In this document: positions 8,169-17,324 of the stretch, one piece after another
Layout: every line of letters begins with the position of its first letter
Numbering within the stretch: the stretch's first letter is position 1
Assembly (NCBI GenBank): GCA_002238805.1
Contig: MPNB01000006.1
Coordinates: 18,065 to 82,064 of the forward strand
Direction: 5' to 3'
From: Rhodothermaceae bacterium bin80
GTDB lineage: Bacteria > Bacteroidota > Rhodothermia > Rhodothermales > Bin80
Length of the DNA: 64,000 bases
Notes under the pieces: model-generated
The model's input: only the letters and a program-made list of their open reading frames with translations
What the model was told of the DNA's origin: nothing
Database searches by the model: none
Position numbers and translations under genes: made by a program

Positions 8169-10193
8169 ATGCTGCGTATTATTACCATTATCGTGTTGTG
8201 GGTGTTGATACTGGCCGGTATTGCGATACTGGGTTTCTATGCCTACTATGGCATAGCGGCCAATAGGGCCAAGGCAAGCCTCGGGGCGGAAGCTCCCATT
8301 TTAGAGGCCAACGGTATTCAATACCGAGATTTGAACAAGAATGGTGTGATGGACCAATACGAAAATCCTGATGCGCCTGTGATGGAGCGGGTTCGGGATG
8401 TATTATCGCAAATGAGTCTGGAGGAGAAAGCGGGGATGATGTTTATCAATATGATTGGCATGTTACCTGATGGCTCCCCGCAGGAGCGACCAATGCCGAG
8501 CAATCCTCTCACGTTCATGATTCCCACCAATTCCGAGATGATTGTGCGCCGCCACATGAATCACTTCAATATTATGCAGAGTCATGATCCAGCTGCCATG
8601 GCAATCTGGTACAATAGCGTGCAAAATCTTGCGGAACGTACGCGGTTGGGTATTCCGATCACTATTGCCTCAGATCCGAGACATAGCTTTCCGAGCAGCC
8701 AGGCTGCAGCGATGTTTGCCGGGGATTTTTCCGTTTGGCCAGAACCCCTTGGCCTGGCCGCAACGCGCGATACGCTTCTCGTCGAGGAGTTTGGCAATAT
8801 TGCACGACAAGAATATCTGGCAGTGGGTATCAGGCTTGCACTTCATCCCATGCTTGATTTGGCGACTGAACCACGCTGGTCGCGTATTTATGGCACTTTT
8901 GGTGAAGATGCGGATCTATCGGCCAGTATGGGGCGTGCATACATTCATGGGTTACAGGGTGATTCAATCGGCACTGAGAGTGTCGCAACGATGTCCAAGC
9001 ATTTTCCCGGTGGCGGGCCGCAGGATGACGGATGGGAGGCACATTTCTCTTATGGTAAGGATCAGGTCTATCCAGGCAACAAGTTTGACTTGCATGTGTC
9101 GCCGTTTGTGGAGGGTGCCATGGCGGCTAACACTGCGCAAATCATGGTGAGTTATGCTGTAGGTGTGGGCATCACTGAAGATGGTGTCGGCTTTGCCTTT
9201 AGCCCTTCCATTGTCACTGATTTGCTGCGCACGGAACTTGGATTTAAAGGCGTTATCAGTACGGATTGGGCTGTTCTGAGCAGTAAGCGTTTGCTGGGCT
9301 TCACCATTCTAGAGTCTCCGGGATGGGGTGTTGAAGATTTGGCACCCATTGATCGGGCAGAAAAAGCGCTGGCGGCTGGAGTTGATTTATTTGGAGGAGA
9401 ATCCAATCCAGAGTGGATTGTTGAGTTGGTAAACTCAGGTAGGGTTCAGGAAGCGCGCATAGACAGTTCCGTGGGTCGGTTGCTCAGGGATAAGTTCTTG
9501 CTTGGACTGTTTGATGACCCATACGTAGACGAAAACGCGGCTGATAAAATAGTGGGATCTGCTCCCTTTGTGGAGGCGGGCCGCATTGCCCAACAGAAGT
9601 CTATTGTGCTTTTGAAGAATATGGAAAAAGACGGTAGTTCCGTATTGCCTCTCGGGCCTGATGAGCGAATATTTGTGCAAAATGTGGACAGCAGTGTGGC
9701 ATCTCGCTATGCTACGGTCGTCAGTAATCCCGCCGAGGCCACTGTGGCCCTGCTCAGAGTTTATGCGCCTTACGAACCTCCGCGTGGTAGAGGCATGCTG
9801 GAGGGGTTGTTTCACCAGGGGGATCTGGATTTTAAGGGGGAAGAGCTGGACGAGATACTGTCGATCACCCGATCGCTTCCGACGATCGTTGACATTTATC
9901 TTGACCGTCCTGCTGTTATTCCGGAGATAGCGGAAAGTGCTGCGGCAGTCTTGGGCAATTTCGGAGCATCGGATGAAGTGATTCTAGATGCGGTTTTCGG
10001 GCGGTTTGATCCTTCGGGGCGTTTACCGTTTGAATTGCCATCGTCGATGGACGCTGTTCGTGCGCAGTTAGAGGATGTGCCCCATGACAGCAAAGATCCC
10101 ATCTTTCCGTATGGATTCGGTCTGAGCTACTCCCGAACGGATACAGTTGGCTCAATACAAATCACGCAACTACCGGATTCAGTTCAATTTTAG
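8169..10193 (+). CDS. Membrane-anchored glycoside hydrolase family 3 protein
   Basis: This 674-residue GH3 enzyme hydrolyses beta-linked sugars (beta-glucosidase, N-acetylhexosaminidase or related). An uncleaved N-terminal membrane anchor (residues 5-27) would place the enzyme outside the inner membrane. DLNKNGVMDQYENP (about residues 54-67) is EF-hand/dockerin-like. The catalytic TIM barrel shows ATEPRWSRIYGTFGED, SKHFPGGGPQDDGW and GVISTDWAVL, where the Asp of TDW is the expected nucleophile. A second alpha/beta domain ends with FGRFDPSGRLPFELP and PIFPYGFGLSY. A good ribosome-binding site (GGGGGAGGG) precedes the ATG. The catalytic residues are intact; the substrate is not deducible. Confidence 0.88.
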   Translation: MLRIITIIVLWVLILAGIAILGFYAYYGIAANRAKASLGAEAPILEANGIQYRDLNKNGVMDQYENPDAPVMERVRDVLSQMSLEEKAGMMFINMIGMLPDGSPQERPMPSNPLTFMIPTNSEMIVRRHMNHFNIMQSHDPAAMAIWYNSVQNLAERTRLGIPITIASDPRHSFPSSQAAAMFAGDFSVWPEPLGLAATRDTLLVEEFGNIARQEYLAVGIRLALHPMLDLATEPRWSRIYGTFGEDADLSASMGRAYIHGLQGDSIGTESVATMSKHFPGGGPQDDGWEAHFSYGKDQVYPGNKFDLHVSPFVEGAMAANTAQIMVSYAVGVGITEDGVGFAFSPSIVTDLLRTELGFKGVISTDWAVLSSKRLLGFTILESPGWGVEDLAPIDRAEKALAAGVDLFGGESNPEWIVELVNSGRVQEARIDSSVGRLLRDKFLLGLFDDPYVDENAADKIVGSAPFVEAGRIAQQKSIVLLKNMEKDGSSVLPLGPDERIFVQNVDSSVASRYATVVSNPAEATVALLRVYAPYEPPRGRGMLEGLFHQGDLDFKGEELDEILSITRSLPTIVDIYLDRPAVIPEIAESAAAVLGNFGASDEVILDAVFGRFDPSGRLPFELPSSMDAVRAQLEDVPHDSKDPIFPYGFGLSYSRTDTVGSIQITQLPDSVQF

Positions 10194-10314
10194 GAATGCA
10201 TAACCGATGGAAGTCGTCGCTAAAACCAGTTTTTCATAAAATTGGGCAAAGAGCTACTAAATTCACGGTCTGCGTCATAGTATGGTAACAGTGAGGGGTG
10301 TCCCTCCTGTTAAA

Positions 10315-10390
10315 TAGTGGTTGACCGTGGGTTAAGTCCGAAGTTCCACGAGGGGAACACGGGTGTATGAGGCGGAGCAGCGAGCGAACT
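10315..10390. other. Possible structured non-coding stretch
   Basis: No gene covers 10.19-10.40 kb. Within it, GTTCC and GGAAC flank an ACGAGG loop, and outer bases ACCGTG/CACGGGT can extend the stem with a bulge. The word GCGGAGCAGCGAGC (10372-10385) recurs exactly at 52043-52056 beside mobile-element relics. No RNA family was recognised. Confidence 0.25.
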
Positions 10391-10399
10391 CAGGGGGTG

Positions 10400-10657
10400 T
10401 CAGTCATAGCCCTCGATATCCAAAGGTAGACGGGCTATGGGAACTCCCTGTAGCTGCACTGCCTTCTCAATTAAACGGGCTTCAGCGCGAAGCTGCGCCT
10501 CAATTGGTGATTCCATAAAGGATCGGATCCGTGCCAGAAAGAGCTCCAGGTATTGATCCATCAAGGTCTCTGGAACGGGTAATTGTTTGATTCGATATGT
10601 ACCTTCCTCCAGATTCGCCATCTCGGCGGCGAGTGTGATCGCATCATCTTCGACCAT
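10400..10657 (-). CDS. Hypothetical 85-residue protein
   Basis: I start this gene at the ATG at 10657 (MVEDDAITLAAEMANLEEG). The upstream 30 codons of the open frame lie in the duplicated segment and read through the promoter region of the small membrane gene. The protein is rich in Glu, Leu and Ala with predicted helices (LMDQYLELFLARIRSFMES; AQLRAEARLIEKAVQ) and no membrane segment. It is divergent from the small membrane gene at 10735. No family is recognised; its protein-like composition supports a real gene, with moderate doubt. Confidence 0.45.
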   Translation of the reverse strand: MVEDDAITLAAEMANLEEGTYRIKQLPVPETLMDQYLELFLARIRSFMESPIEAQLRAEARLIEKAVQLQGVPIARLPLDIEGYD

Positions 10658-11067
10658 CTTGATTCTTGTGATAGATGCTGACAGGAACATTCCTAAATAA
10701 AACATATTCCAACCGTGGCACAGCCGGAAAATAAATGCAGCTTGCAATACTGATCTTGGTTTTTGTTATCCTACTGGGCGCACTCGCTTGGCATGGTGGG
10801 CGTGAACTGTGGACGCAAAGGGATTCCCCAAGGTCCAAGCTTTATTACGGCATGGCAGGTACTTTGGGTATGGTTATGCTTGCCACCATAAAAATGACCA
10901 CATCTTCCGAAATACCAACGGGGCTTTGGTTTATGGTCGTAGTATTTATCACGATTGCTATATCCCGCCACTACCAGATAGACCGATAACAATATTCAGT
11001 CTGAGTCTGCTGTACCTAGTTACCCTGCCATGCCAGTAGGGCCTGATATCATCGGTTCCTGTACTCC
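10649..11067. repeat. Segmental duplication, right (parental) copy
   Basis: This copy joins, in order, the start codon of the 85-residue gene, the small membrane gene and the last codons of the photolyase gene, all intact. The left copy at 7359-7785 has only the small membrane gene intact, flanked by orphan ends of its two neighbours. The direction of copying is therefore from here to 7.4 kb. Confidence 0.65.
10735..10989 (+). CDS. Small membrane protein, paralogue B
   Basis: This 84-residue paralogue of the protein at 7456-7725 shares the N-terminal transmembrane helix (AILILVFVILLGALAW), the WHGGRELWTQRDSPRSKLYYG stretch in near-identical form (W-HGGR-LWTQR-SP-SKLYYGMA), and TTSSEIPTG. Two further hydrophobic segments follow. 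It lies between a divergent hypothetical gene and the convergent photolyase gene, ending about 60 bp before the photolyase stop. Function unknown. Confidence 0.6.
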   Translation: MQLAILILVFVILLGALAWHGGRELWTQRDSPRSKLYYGMAGTLGMVMLATIKMTTSSEIPTGLWFMVVVFITIAISRHYQIDR

Positions 11068-12512
11068 CTATAAGCTTCCTGTGCCCGCTGCCTCCCAGTG
11101 CTCAGGTCAATGATCGGGTGAGGATACTCTTGATCCGGGGTCAGGACCCACGACTTGGGTACAGCTTCAAAATAATTCAATGCATTCGGATGAGGCGGCC
11201 TGCGGCCCTCGGCAAGAAAACTATCCCTGTACCGTCCATCAGGATCAAACTTCTTGGCCTGGAGCTCAGGATTGAAGATCCTGAAGTAAGGAGCAGCATC
11301 AGGGCCCGACCCGGCAACCCACTGCCATCCCATAGCATTGGACGCGATATCCCAGTCAATCAAACACTCACGGAACCACGCCTCCCCAACCCACCACCCG
11401 GTCATCAAATGTTTGGTTAAAAAGCTGGCCACTAACATACGGGCTCGATTATGCATGGTGCCTGTCGTATACATTTCACGCATAGCAGCATCCACGACCT
11501 CAATGCCTGTCATTCCACGCCGCCAGGCTTCTGCATCCTTGTTATCATTCCGCCACGGGAAATTATCCCACTCGGAACGCCAGTTCTCTTTGATTATGTG
11601 CGGGGTATGATAGAGAAGGTGATATGCGAATTCTCTCCATGCTATTTCTCGCAGAAAATGCTCAACCTCTACAGTATTCCTCTTGCCCTCTACAGCATTT
11701 GTCGCCGCGTACCAGAGTCTGCGTGGTGATATTTCTCCATAGGTCAGATTTTCTGACAGCTTTGATGTCGAATCCAGACACAGATAATCCCTCTCGGATT
11801 TGTAGCGCCCTATCGAGTGTGCTATAAACCGGTCAAGTCGCTCGCAGGCAGCATCCTCTCCCACCTTTGCATAACGGGAAACAATGGCCGCTCCCCGATC
11901 CATTTCAGCATCAAGGTGCCAATCGGAAAGCTTATCGCTCGCGGGCCAATTCTCAGGCGGAGAAAGATCACCCGGAGCACCTAATGGCTGCCCGACATCC
12001 CTATGCTGCACCGCTTTCCAAAAAGGTGTATAAACCCTATAGAACTGTCCCTGCTGCGTCTCGACCGTCCATGGCTCAAATAACAGACTTGAGTTGACCT
12101 CCAGAACCGTCACGCCCTGTGCGTTCAATCCCGCTCTTACTTTCTCGTCCCTGTCGACTGACACAGAATCGTAGAGCCTTGACCATACAACACGTCGCGC
12201 TCCGGTTTCCGTAGTTAAAGACTGTAAGACCTTCAACGGATCTCCGCGCCGAAAAAGCAACCGGCTCTTACGCCTTTTGAGACTGGTCGCCAGTGACCGC
12301 AAGCTTTCTCCCAGCCTCCATTTAGGTGCCGCACCGTATGTCTCTTCAATGAGTGAATCAAGAATAAAGATCGGCCAGACAGGACCACCTTCTTCGAGTG
12401 CTGCCGCCCATGCAGGCTGATCCCTCAGACGGAGATCCCGACGCAACCATAAAATGGTGCCTCCTCGAGAATATGCTGCACACTCCATGCCATGCATTTT
12501 CAGGCGTCTCAA
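11049..12512 (-). CDS. phr: Deoxyribodipyrimidine photolyase
   Basis: This 487-residue photolyase/cryptochrome-family flavoprotein repairs cyclobutane pyrimidine dimers using light. The N-terminal alpha/beta antenna domain starts TILWLRRDLRLRDQPAW. The C-terminal FAD-binding domain has LREIAWREFAYHLLYH, GMTGIEVVDAAMREMYTTG, MHNRARMLVASFLTKHL, the DWDIASNAMGWQWVAGSG signature and RIFNPELQAKKFDPDGRY. All are intact, as in class I CPD photolyases. Several N-terminal Met codons (12512, 12497, 12488) precede the first strand, so the exact start is uncertain. The last codons lie inside the duplicated segment. Confidence 0.92.
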   Translation of the reverse strand: MRRLKMHGMECAAYSRGGTILWLRRDLRLRDQPAWAAALEEGGPVWPIFILDSLIEETYGAAPKWRLGESLRSLATSLKRRKSRLLFRRGDPLKVLQSLTTETGARRVVWSRLYDSVSVDRDEKVRAGLNAQGVTVLEVNSSLLFEPWTVETQQGQFYRVYTPFWKAVQHRDVGQPLGAPGDLSPPENWPASDKLSDWHLDAEMDRGAAIVSRYAKVGEDAACERLDRFIAHSIGRYKSERDYLCLDSTSKLSENLTYGEISPRRLWYAATNAVEGKRNTVEVEHFLREIAWREFAYHLLYHTPHIIKENWRSEWDNFPWRNDNKDAEAWRRGMTGIEVVDAAMREMYTTGTMHNRARMLVASFLTKHLMTGWWVGEAWFRECLIDWDIASNAMGWQWVAGSGPDAAPYFRIFNPELQAKKFDPDGRYRDSFLAEGRRPPHPNALNYFEAVPKSWVLTPDQEYPHPIIDLSTGRQRAQEAYREYRNR

Positions 12513-12664
12513 TCCTCAGGCTCATCAAATAATACCTACCTCCACGGTCCACAACCAGAAAGTCAAGCCCAAAACATTAAACAGCTGCCAAACGAAAATA
12601 TGGAGATTAAATGTGTAACCCAAAAAATATCACACTCAATCTGACAGAGAACACCGATATGATG

Positions 12665-13120
12665 CTACTCAACCGTTATGGTAACAGGCTCTGACACCAC
12701 AGGAGGATCGTGTGGTATGTGAGCAAAATCCCCCAAAACCAACTGAAGTGTGTACGTACCCGAGCTCAGATCCAATGTGGTTTCTGTCTGACCAAGACCA
12801 AAGTGAATGTGTGCAGAGTCCGCGGGGACAGGCATATCCATAGGTGGCAGTTCTTCGACATTAATCAGAAGGTGATGATGCCCCGAATTGTCAAAATTCA
12901 CACCTGCCGGCGCAACCCCCATCCCAGATAGTCCAAACCTGACGGTAACGGCTCCACTCTGTACAATAGATCCGTCCTCTGGTGTGATGATGTACGCAGC
13001 CGCACCCTCCGCAGATGTAGACGGCATGTACTCCTCCGCCTGCGTAGATTCCACCGGAGGTTCAACCTCTGCCTGACAGGCGGCAAATATCAGTAACGCT
13101 ATAATCCAATTCCACTTCAT
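12665..13120 (-). CDS. DUF4399 lipoprotein
   Basis: This 151-residue lipoprotein has a short signal ending LIFAAC (lipobox Cys15), a low-complexity acidic linker, then a DUF4399 domain. The domain shows YIITPEDGSIVQS, GHHHLLINVEELP, HIHFGLGQTETTLDLSSG and LGDFAHIPHDPPVVS. The His-rich GHHHLL and HxHFG sequences are the family hallmark and suggest metal binding, although the biochemical role is not known. It is transcribed alone, divergent from tsaE. Confidence 0.85.
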   Translation of the reverse strand: MKWNWIIALLIFAACQAEVEPPVESTQAEEYMPSTSAEGAAAYIITPEDGSIVQSGAVTVRFGLSGMGVAPAGVNFDNSGHHHLLINVEELPPMDMPVPADSAHIHFGLGQTETTLDLSSGTYTLQLVLGDFAHIPHDPPVVSEPVTITVE

Positions 13121-13281
13121 TGAGACACGTATTTGTAATGGTTACTCATTAAGATACGCTAGTAAACTCAACCTCATTAACTGAACTGGCAACCGCGCAT
13201 AAATATCAGCGTTGCACAGCTGCTTAGAATTCTGTACGACTGGTTACTCTTCTAACTTTCTGCCCCGAAGAAACCCGATCC

Positions 13282-13728
13282 TTGGGGCACTGGATTGGCA
13301 CGCAGCTGCCTGACGATGCCGCTGTTGGCTTGGATGGCCCCGTGGGGTCAGGCAAGACCTGTTTCGTGCAGGGCCTTGCACGTGGACTTGGTGTCCCTGT
13401 GAACACCCACGTAACCAGTCCCGCCTATAATTTGATTAGAGAGTACACGATCGGCCAGCAAAGACTCACACATATTGATTTTTACAGACTTGTAAGCCTT
13501 ACAAGAGATGATTTTATGCTGTTTGAAGAGGCGTTCTCGGGACCGCGAAACGTCGTGGTTGTCGAATGGGCGTCAGGGTTTATAGAGAACTTTGCACCGG
13601 AGTTCCTGAACGTTTTGATCTCAAAGGAGACTGGGGACAATGTGCGACGTATTGAGGTGTCCTCGTCATCTCCCACCTACGCACAGCTGCTCAATAAACT
13701 GTCTGATTATGCGAACGCTGATACTTGA
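13282..13728 (+). CDS. tsaE: tRNA t6A threonylcarbamoyladenosine biosynthesis ATPase TsaE
   Basis: TsaE is the P-loop ATPase of the TsaB-TsaD-TsaE complex that makes t6A37 in tRNAs reading ANN codons. The Walker A is GPVGSGKT, followed by TSPAYNLI (switch region), HIDFYRL and VVVEWASGF, all family hallmarks. The first possible conventional start is the TTG at 13282, but the reading frame is open upstream to about 13230 and encodes PEETRSLG, which aligns with the usual TsaE N-terminus. The true start is therefore probably a non-ATG codon upstream, so the coordinates give a minimum. The 3' end overlaps tsaB by 20 bp. Confidence 0.88.
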   Translation: MGHWIGTQLPDDAAVGLDGPVGSGKTCFVQGLARGLGVPVNTHVTSPAYNLIREYTIGQQRLTHIDFYRLVSLTRDDFMLFEEAFSGPRNVVVVEWASGFIENFAPEFLNVLISKETGDNVRRIEVSSSSPTYAQLLNKLSDYANADT

Positions 13729-14356
13729 TACATCAGGCCCGTTCACGACGGTTCTGGTTGCCACGGAAGCCAGCTTAAGCGCCGCCTCCATTCTCCAAGG
13801 ACGCCCCGCTGAACATTTGCATGAGCAAATACAGACCTCACTTTCCTGCCTGCATATTGAACCCCCAGACCTGGATCACATAGCAGTCGTAGTAGGACCG
13901 GGTTCGTGGACTGGTCTCAACATTGGGGTGACTGCCGCTAAAACACTGGCTCAGGTATTGGAAATACCCCTCTCACCGATACGTACACTTGATGCATTGG
14001 TGACCGGGCACGTAAAGCCTGCCTGGGCACTCATGAACGCGGGGCGGGGTCGATGCTATTATGTACGCTACCCACGTTTGACGCATGACGAACGACAGAC
14101 AATGGCAGTAGCTCCACTGGATACAGTTTCCAACCAAATTCAGACAGACTCCAACTCGGTCACCATCCTTGAGTATGGCAATACCTTCGAGAACCAGTTG
14201 TGTGGTGATAGCAGGTATCAGTCCGTACCACGCCTACTGCCTGAATCATTGATCGCCACCATGAAGAAATCCCGCCTGATGGAGGGAGACGCCATCAAGG
14301 CACTTAAACCGGCATACCTCCAGCCCACCCTGGCAGAGCGTGATGCGACCAGTTAA
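13709..14356 (+). CDS. tsaB: tRNA t6A biosynthesis protein TsaB
   Basis: This 215-residue ASKHA-fold protein is the TsaD partner in t6A synthesis. It shows TLILDTSGPFTTVLVA at the N-terminus, the GPGSWTGLNIGVTAAKTLA segment (GPGSFTGLRIG-like) and a C-terminal AYLQP. I chose ATG 13709 (MRTLILDTS), as the earlier in-frame ATG at 13640 would add 23 residues that read through the end of tsaE. It is translationally coupled with tsaE (20-bp overlap) and followed after 9 bp by tsaD. Clustering of all three genes supports the assignment. Confidence 0.88.
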   Translation: MRTLILDTSGPFTTVLVATEASLSAASILQGRPAEHLHEQIQTSLSCLHIEPPDLDHIAVVVGPGSWTGLNIGVTAAKTLAQVLEIPLSPIRTLDALVTGHVKPAWALMNAGRGRCYYVRYPRLTHDERQTMAVAPLDTVSNQIQTDSNSVTILEYGNTFENQLCGDSRYQSVPRLLPESLIATMKKSRLMEGDAIKALKPAYLQPTLAERDATS

Positions 14357-14365
14357 TGTTCTTCA

Positions 14366-15400
14366 ATGCTGATCCTTGGTATAGATACTTCCTGTGATGA
14401 TACTGGCGCGGCTGTGGTACGCAATGGAGACGAGGTGTTGTCAAACGTTATTGCTTCACAGTACAAAGCCCATGACCGGTTTGGAGGCATTGTACCTGTT
14501 ATTGCAGCCCGAGAACACACTGCTAAGATCAATTTTATCCTTGAGTCCGCATTGGAAGAGGCTGGAGTATCATTTGCGGACCTTGATGCGGTGGCTGTTT
14601 CACACCATCAGGGCCTTCTCCTTGCACTTGTCGTTGGTGTTTCAGCTGCAAAATCGATTGCACTGGCCTGCAATATTCCGTTGATAGGCATCCATCACTT
14701 GGAGGGACATATCTATTCCAACCTGATGGGACGCTCCGAAACGCTTCAGTTTCCGTTTCTCTGTCTCACAGTCGCTGGAGGTCACACACTCCTACTGAAG
14801 GTAGTATCTCACGGCACTTATGAACTACTCGGCCATACGCGTGATGATGCTGCCGGTGAGGTATTCGACAAGGTAGCAAGACATCTCGGATTAGGATATC
14901 CGGGTGGCGCGGCCATTGAAAAACTGGCCGAGAACGGCAACCCCGAAGCTTACGACTTCCCCCGCCCCCTGATCAACAGGCCCGATGGTGAATTCAGCTT
15001 TAGTGGACTCAAAACAGCAGTAATTGCAGCGATTGACAGAGACCCCAACCTGAACAAGGCCGACCTTTGCGCCAGCTTCCAACAGGCAGTCGTGGACCTA
15101 CTCATCTCCAAAACCATACGCATGGCCGGCGAACATCAGTTGACACAGATTACGTTGGCGGGAGGAGTAGCGCTTAATTTACCACTGCGAACGGCGCTCA
15201 AACACGCTGCAGATGATTACGGGTATCAAATTTTTACGCCGCGAAGTGATCTGTGTATGGATAATGGGGCCATGGTAGCTGGCGCAGCCTATTTTCTTTT
15301 TCAGGAGCGCGGTCCCGATCCAATCGGTATTGATACACGCGCCAACGCTCCGCTTGGATCAATGGGAGTTCGCTATCGCCACGATAGTAAGTACAAGTAA
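14366..15400 (+). CDS. tsaD: tRNA N6-adenosine threonylcarbamoyltransferase TsaD
   Basis: This 344-residue TsaD transfers the threonylcarbamoyl group to A37 of tRNAs. Motifs are ILGIDTSCDDTGAAVV, the metal-binding HHLEGHIYS (HxxxH), CLTVAGGHT, DDAAGEVFDKVARHLGLGYPGG, FSFSGLKTAV, LAGGVALN and the C-terminal CMDNGAMVA containing the third metal ligand Asp. Length and motif order are normal. It ends the tsaE-tsaB-tsaD operon and is convergent with xylB, with a 4-bp gap. Confidence 0.93.
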   Translation: MLILGIDTSCDDTGAAVVRNGDEVLSNVIASQYKAHDRFGGIVPVIAAREHTAKINFILESALEEAGVSFADLDAVAVSHHQGLLLALVVGVSAAKSIALACNIPLIGIHHLEGHIYSNLMGRSETLQFPFLCLTVAGGHTLLLKVVSHGTYELLGHTRDDAAGEVFDKVARHLGLGYPGGAAIEKLAENGNPEAYDFPRPLINRPDGEFSFSGLKTAVIAAIDRDPNLNKADLCASFQQAVVDLLISKTIRMAGEHQLTQITLAGGVALNLPLRTALKHAADDYGYQIFTPRSDLCMDNGAMVAGAAYFLFQERGPDPIGIDTRANAPLGSMGVRYRHDSKYK

Positions 15401-15404
15401 GAAG

Positions 15405-16895
15405 CTACTCGCGGTAAAAGTCCTTCAACCGTGGGTAGAGGCCCTTAAATCGCTCATGTAAAGCCGCATACCTTGATTCGAACTCTCCCGGTACGGACAG
15501 CTCACGCGTACTTACCGTTGCGTCGCATGCTTCCTGTACAGAAGACCAAATACCAATCCCGGTTCCTGCCAGTAGCGCAGCTCCCATCGCTGCCCCTTCC
15601 GTTACTTCAACCACGTTCAGGGGATGGCCCATTATATCTGCCAGTATCTGCCGCCATAGTGCGCTCTTTGCACCTCCACCGGAAATTCTGATCCGCTCTG
15701 GTGCAGGCAATCCGGAGGCACGGAGCAGAAGAAGATTGTCCCTCAAGCCGTAAGCAACGCCTTCCAGGACAGCTCGCGTAAGATGGCCTCGGCCATGACG
15801 GGAGGTAAGCCCGATAAAACTGCCCCGAACCAGCGGATCGGCATGCGGTGTACGCTCACCGCTGAGGTACGGTGAAAAGAATAACCCTTCGCTGCCAGGT
15901 TCTACATCAGCCGCCTCTGAGAGTAGTTCTTCGTAGGAGGTGCCGTCTGCAAACGCATCACGATACCACTGGAGGCTGCCTGCTGCACTTAGCATGACTC
16001 CCATCATGTGCCAAGTCTCCGGGAGTGCATGTGGAAATGCATGGGCTCGCCCAAGCGAGTCTGTGCGTGGATGATCGCATGGTGCGAACACAACGCCTGA
16101 GGTTCCCAGTGTAACCGCCCAGGTACTGGGATGTATGGCCCCTACCCCGACTGCCTGCGCTGCCTGATCTCCACCCCCTGCGTAAATAGGTACACCCTCC
16201 GGGAGTCCAGTTTCTGATGCACCGGTACGACTCACCGTACCAGTGATTATGGTGCCTTCATACGTAGGGGGAAGCCACGCTTCTGGAATATCCAATTCCT
16301 TGAGTAAGTCTGATGCCCAGGTACGTGATGCTAAATCCAGCATCAGCGTTCCACCTGCACCTGCTTTGTCAGCAGCATATTTACCGCTCAACTGCCAGCG
16401 AATGTAATCTTTTGGTAATAAAACCTGGGCAATCCTGTCGAAACATTCCGGCTCATGATCACAAACCCACAAGAGTTTGGGCGCTGTAAACCCGGTGAAT
16501 GCGTCATTACCTGTGGTAGCAACCAGACGCTCAAGTCCCACACGCGCACGGATAGCTTCGCACTGGGCCTTGGCCCTTCCATCATTCCACAACATAGCCG
16601 GTCGCAGGACCTGCCCATCTGAATCCAGGATCACCAGGCCATGCATTTGTCCTGTTAACCCGATCGCCTGCACAGCTTGTGCATCCACCGATGGCAACCC
16701 CAAAACGCTTCGAATGCTGTTGCACATTGCACGCCACCAAGCCTCAGGATCCTGTTCTCTCCAAAGTGGATGAGGGCTTGACAGCGTATGAGCAGTTGCA
16801 AATTGTCCAAGTACTTTGCCTCTAGCATCTATACAAACGGCTTTAGACGCAGTCGTAGATACATCAAGTCCGAGAATGCAGGGGGCTGATGTCAT
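15405..16895 (-). CDS. xylB: Xylulokinase
   Basis: This 496-residue FGGY kinase phosphorylates D-xylulose to xylulose 5-phosphate. It shows ILGLDVSTTASKAV, AIGLTGQMHGLVILD (the xylulokinase GQMHG signature), LWNDGRA, LLPKDYIRW, AGGGDQAAQAVGVGAI, GTSGVVF and ISGGGAKSALWRQILAD. The ATG at 16895 (MTSAPCILGLDVS) fits the family better than the ATG 21 codons upstream. No xylA is adjacent. The promoter region abuts the inverted repeat of the composite element at 16938, which may have altered its regulation. Confidence 0.92.
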   Translation of the reverse strand: MTSAPCILGLDVSTTASKAVCIDARGKVLGQFATAHTLSSPHPLWREQDPEAWWRAMCNSIRSVLGLPSVDAQAVQAIGLTGQMHGLVILDSDGQVLRPAMLWNDGRAKAQCEAIRARVGLERLVATTGNDAFTGFTAPKLLWVCDHEPECFDRIAQVLLPKDYIRWQLSGKYAADKAGAGGTLMLDLASRTWASDLLKELDIPEAWLPPTYEGTIITGTVSRTGASETGLPEGVPIYAGGGDQAAQAVGVGAIHPSTWAVTLGTSGVVFAPCDHPRTDSLGRAHAFPHALPETWHMMGVMLSAAGSLQWYRDAFADGTSYEELLSEAADVEPGSEGLFFSPYLSGERTPHADPLVRGSFIGLTSRHGRGHLTRAVLEGVAYGLRDNLLLLRASGLPAPERIRISGGGAKSALWRQILADIMGHPLNVVEVTEGAAMGAALLAGTGIGIWSSVQEACDATVSTRELSVPGEFESRYAALHERFKGLYPRLKDFYRE

Positions 16896-17023
16896 ATGCG
16901 TCTGAGTAACGTTAACTATTCGTAATGCGTTAAATTTGGGAATTACATATTGTACCAAATTCTAGCAATTTTGAAACTTATTGGTACAATTTAACAGGGT
17001 ACAAAAAGCATTTAATTGTACCG

Positions 17024-17233
17024 ATGAAAGACTGTCTTAGCGTTTCAGAGTTCTACAAGAAGTTTCCCGGTGAAAATACGTGCCGGAGCTATATTGCGCA
17101 ACAGCGCTGGGGGAGTGAACCTGTTTGCCCTCGCTGTAGCGGTACTAAGGTTTGGCAAATCAACGGCTTTAGTACAATTAGGTATCTAATTCCCTACTAT
17201 GTAATTCCCTATCATTTGATTCTCTATCCTTAG
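17024..17233 (+). pseudogene. Truncated IS1595-family transposase, left arm
   Basis: This fragment encodes only the N-terminal part of the transposase: SVSEFYKKFPGENTCRSYI, then the first zinc-ribbon half VCPRCSGTKVW. After VWQIN at about 17160 the frame runs into AT-rich sequence containing extra copies of the terminal repeat and stops. The catalytic domain is absent, so it cannot be active. Confidence 0.75.
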
Positions 17234-17324
17234 CTTGGCAGTGCCGCACATTCTGCCCAATCCGATGAAGAACCACGTAGTGAACACGCCCTCCGCCAAT
17301 GCAAGGATTGTACTGTACGGAACC

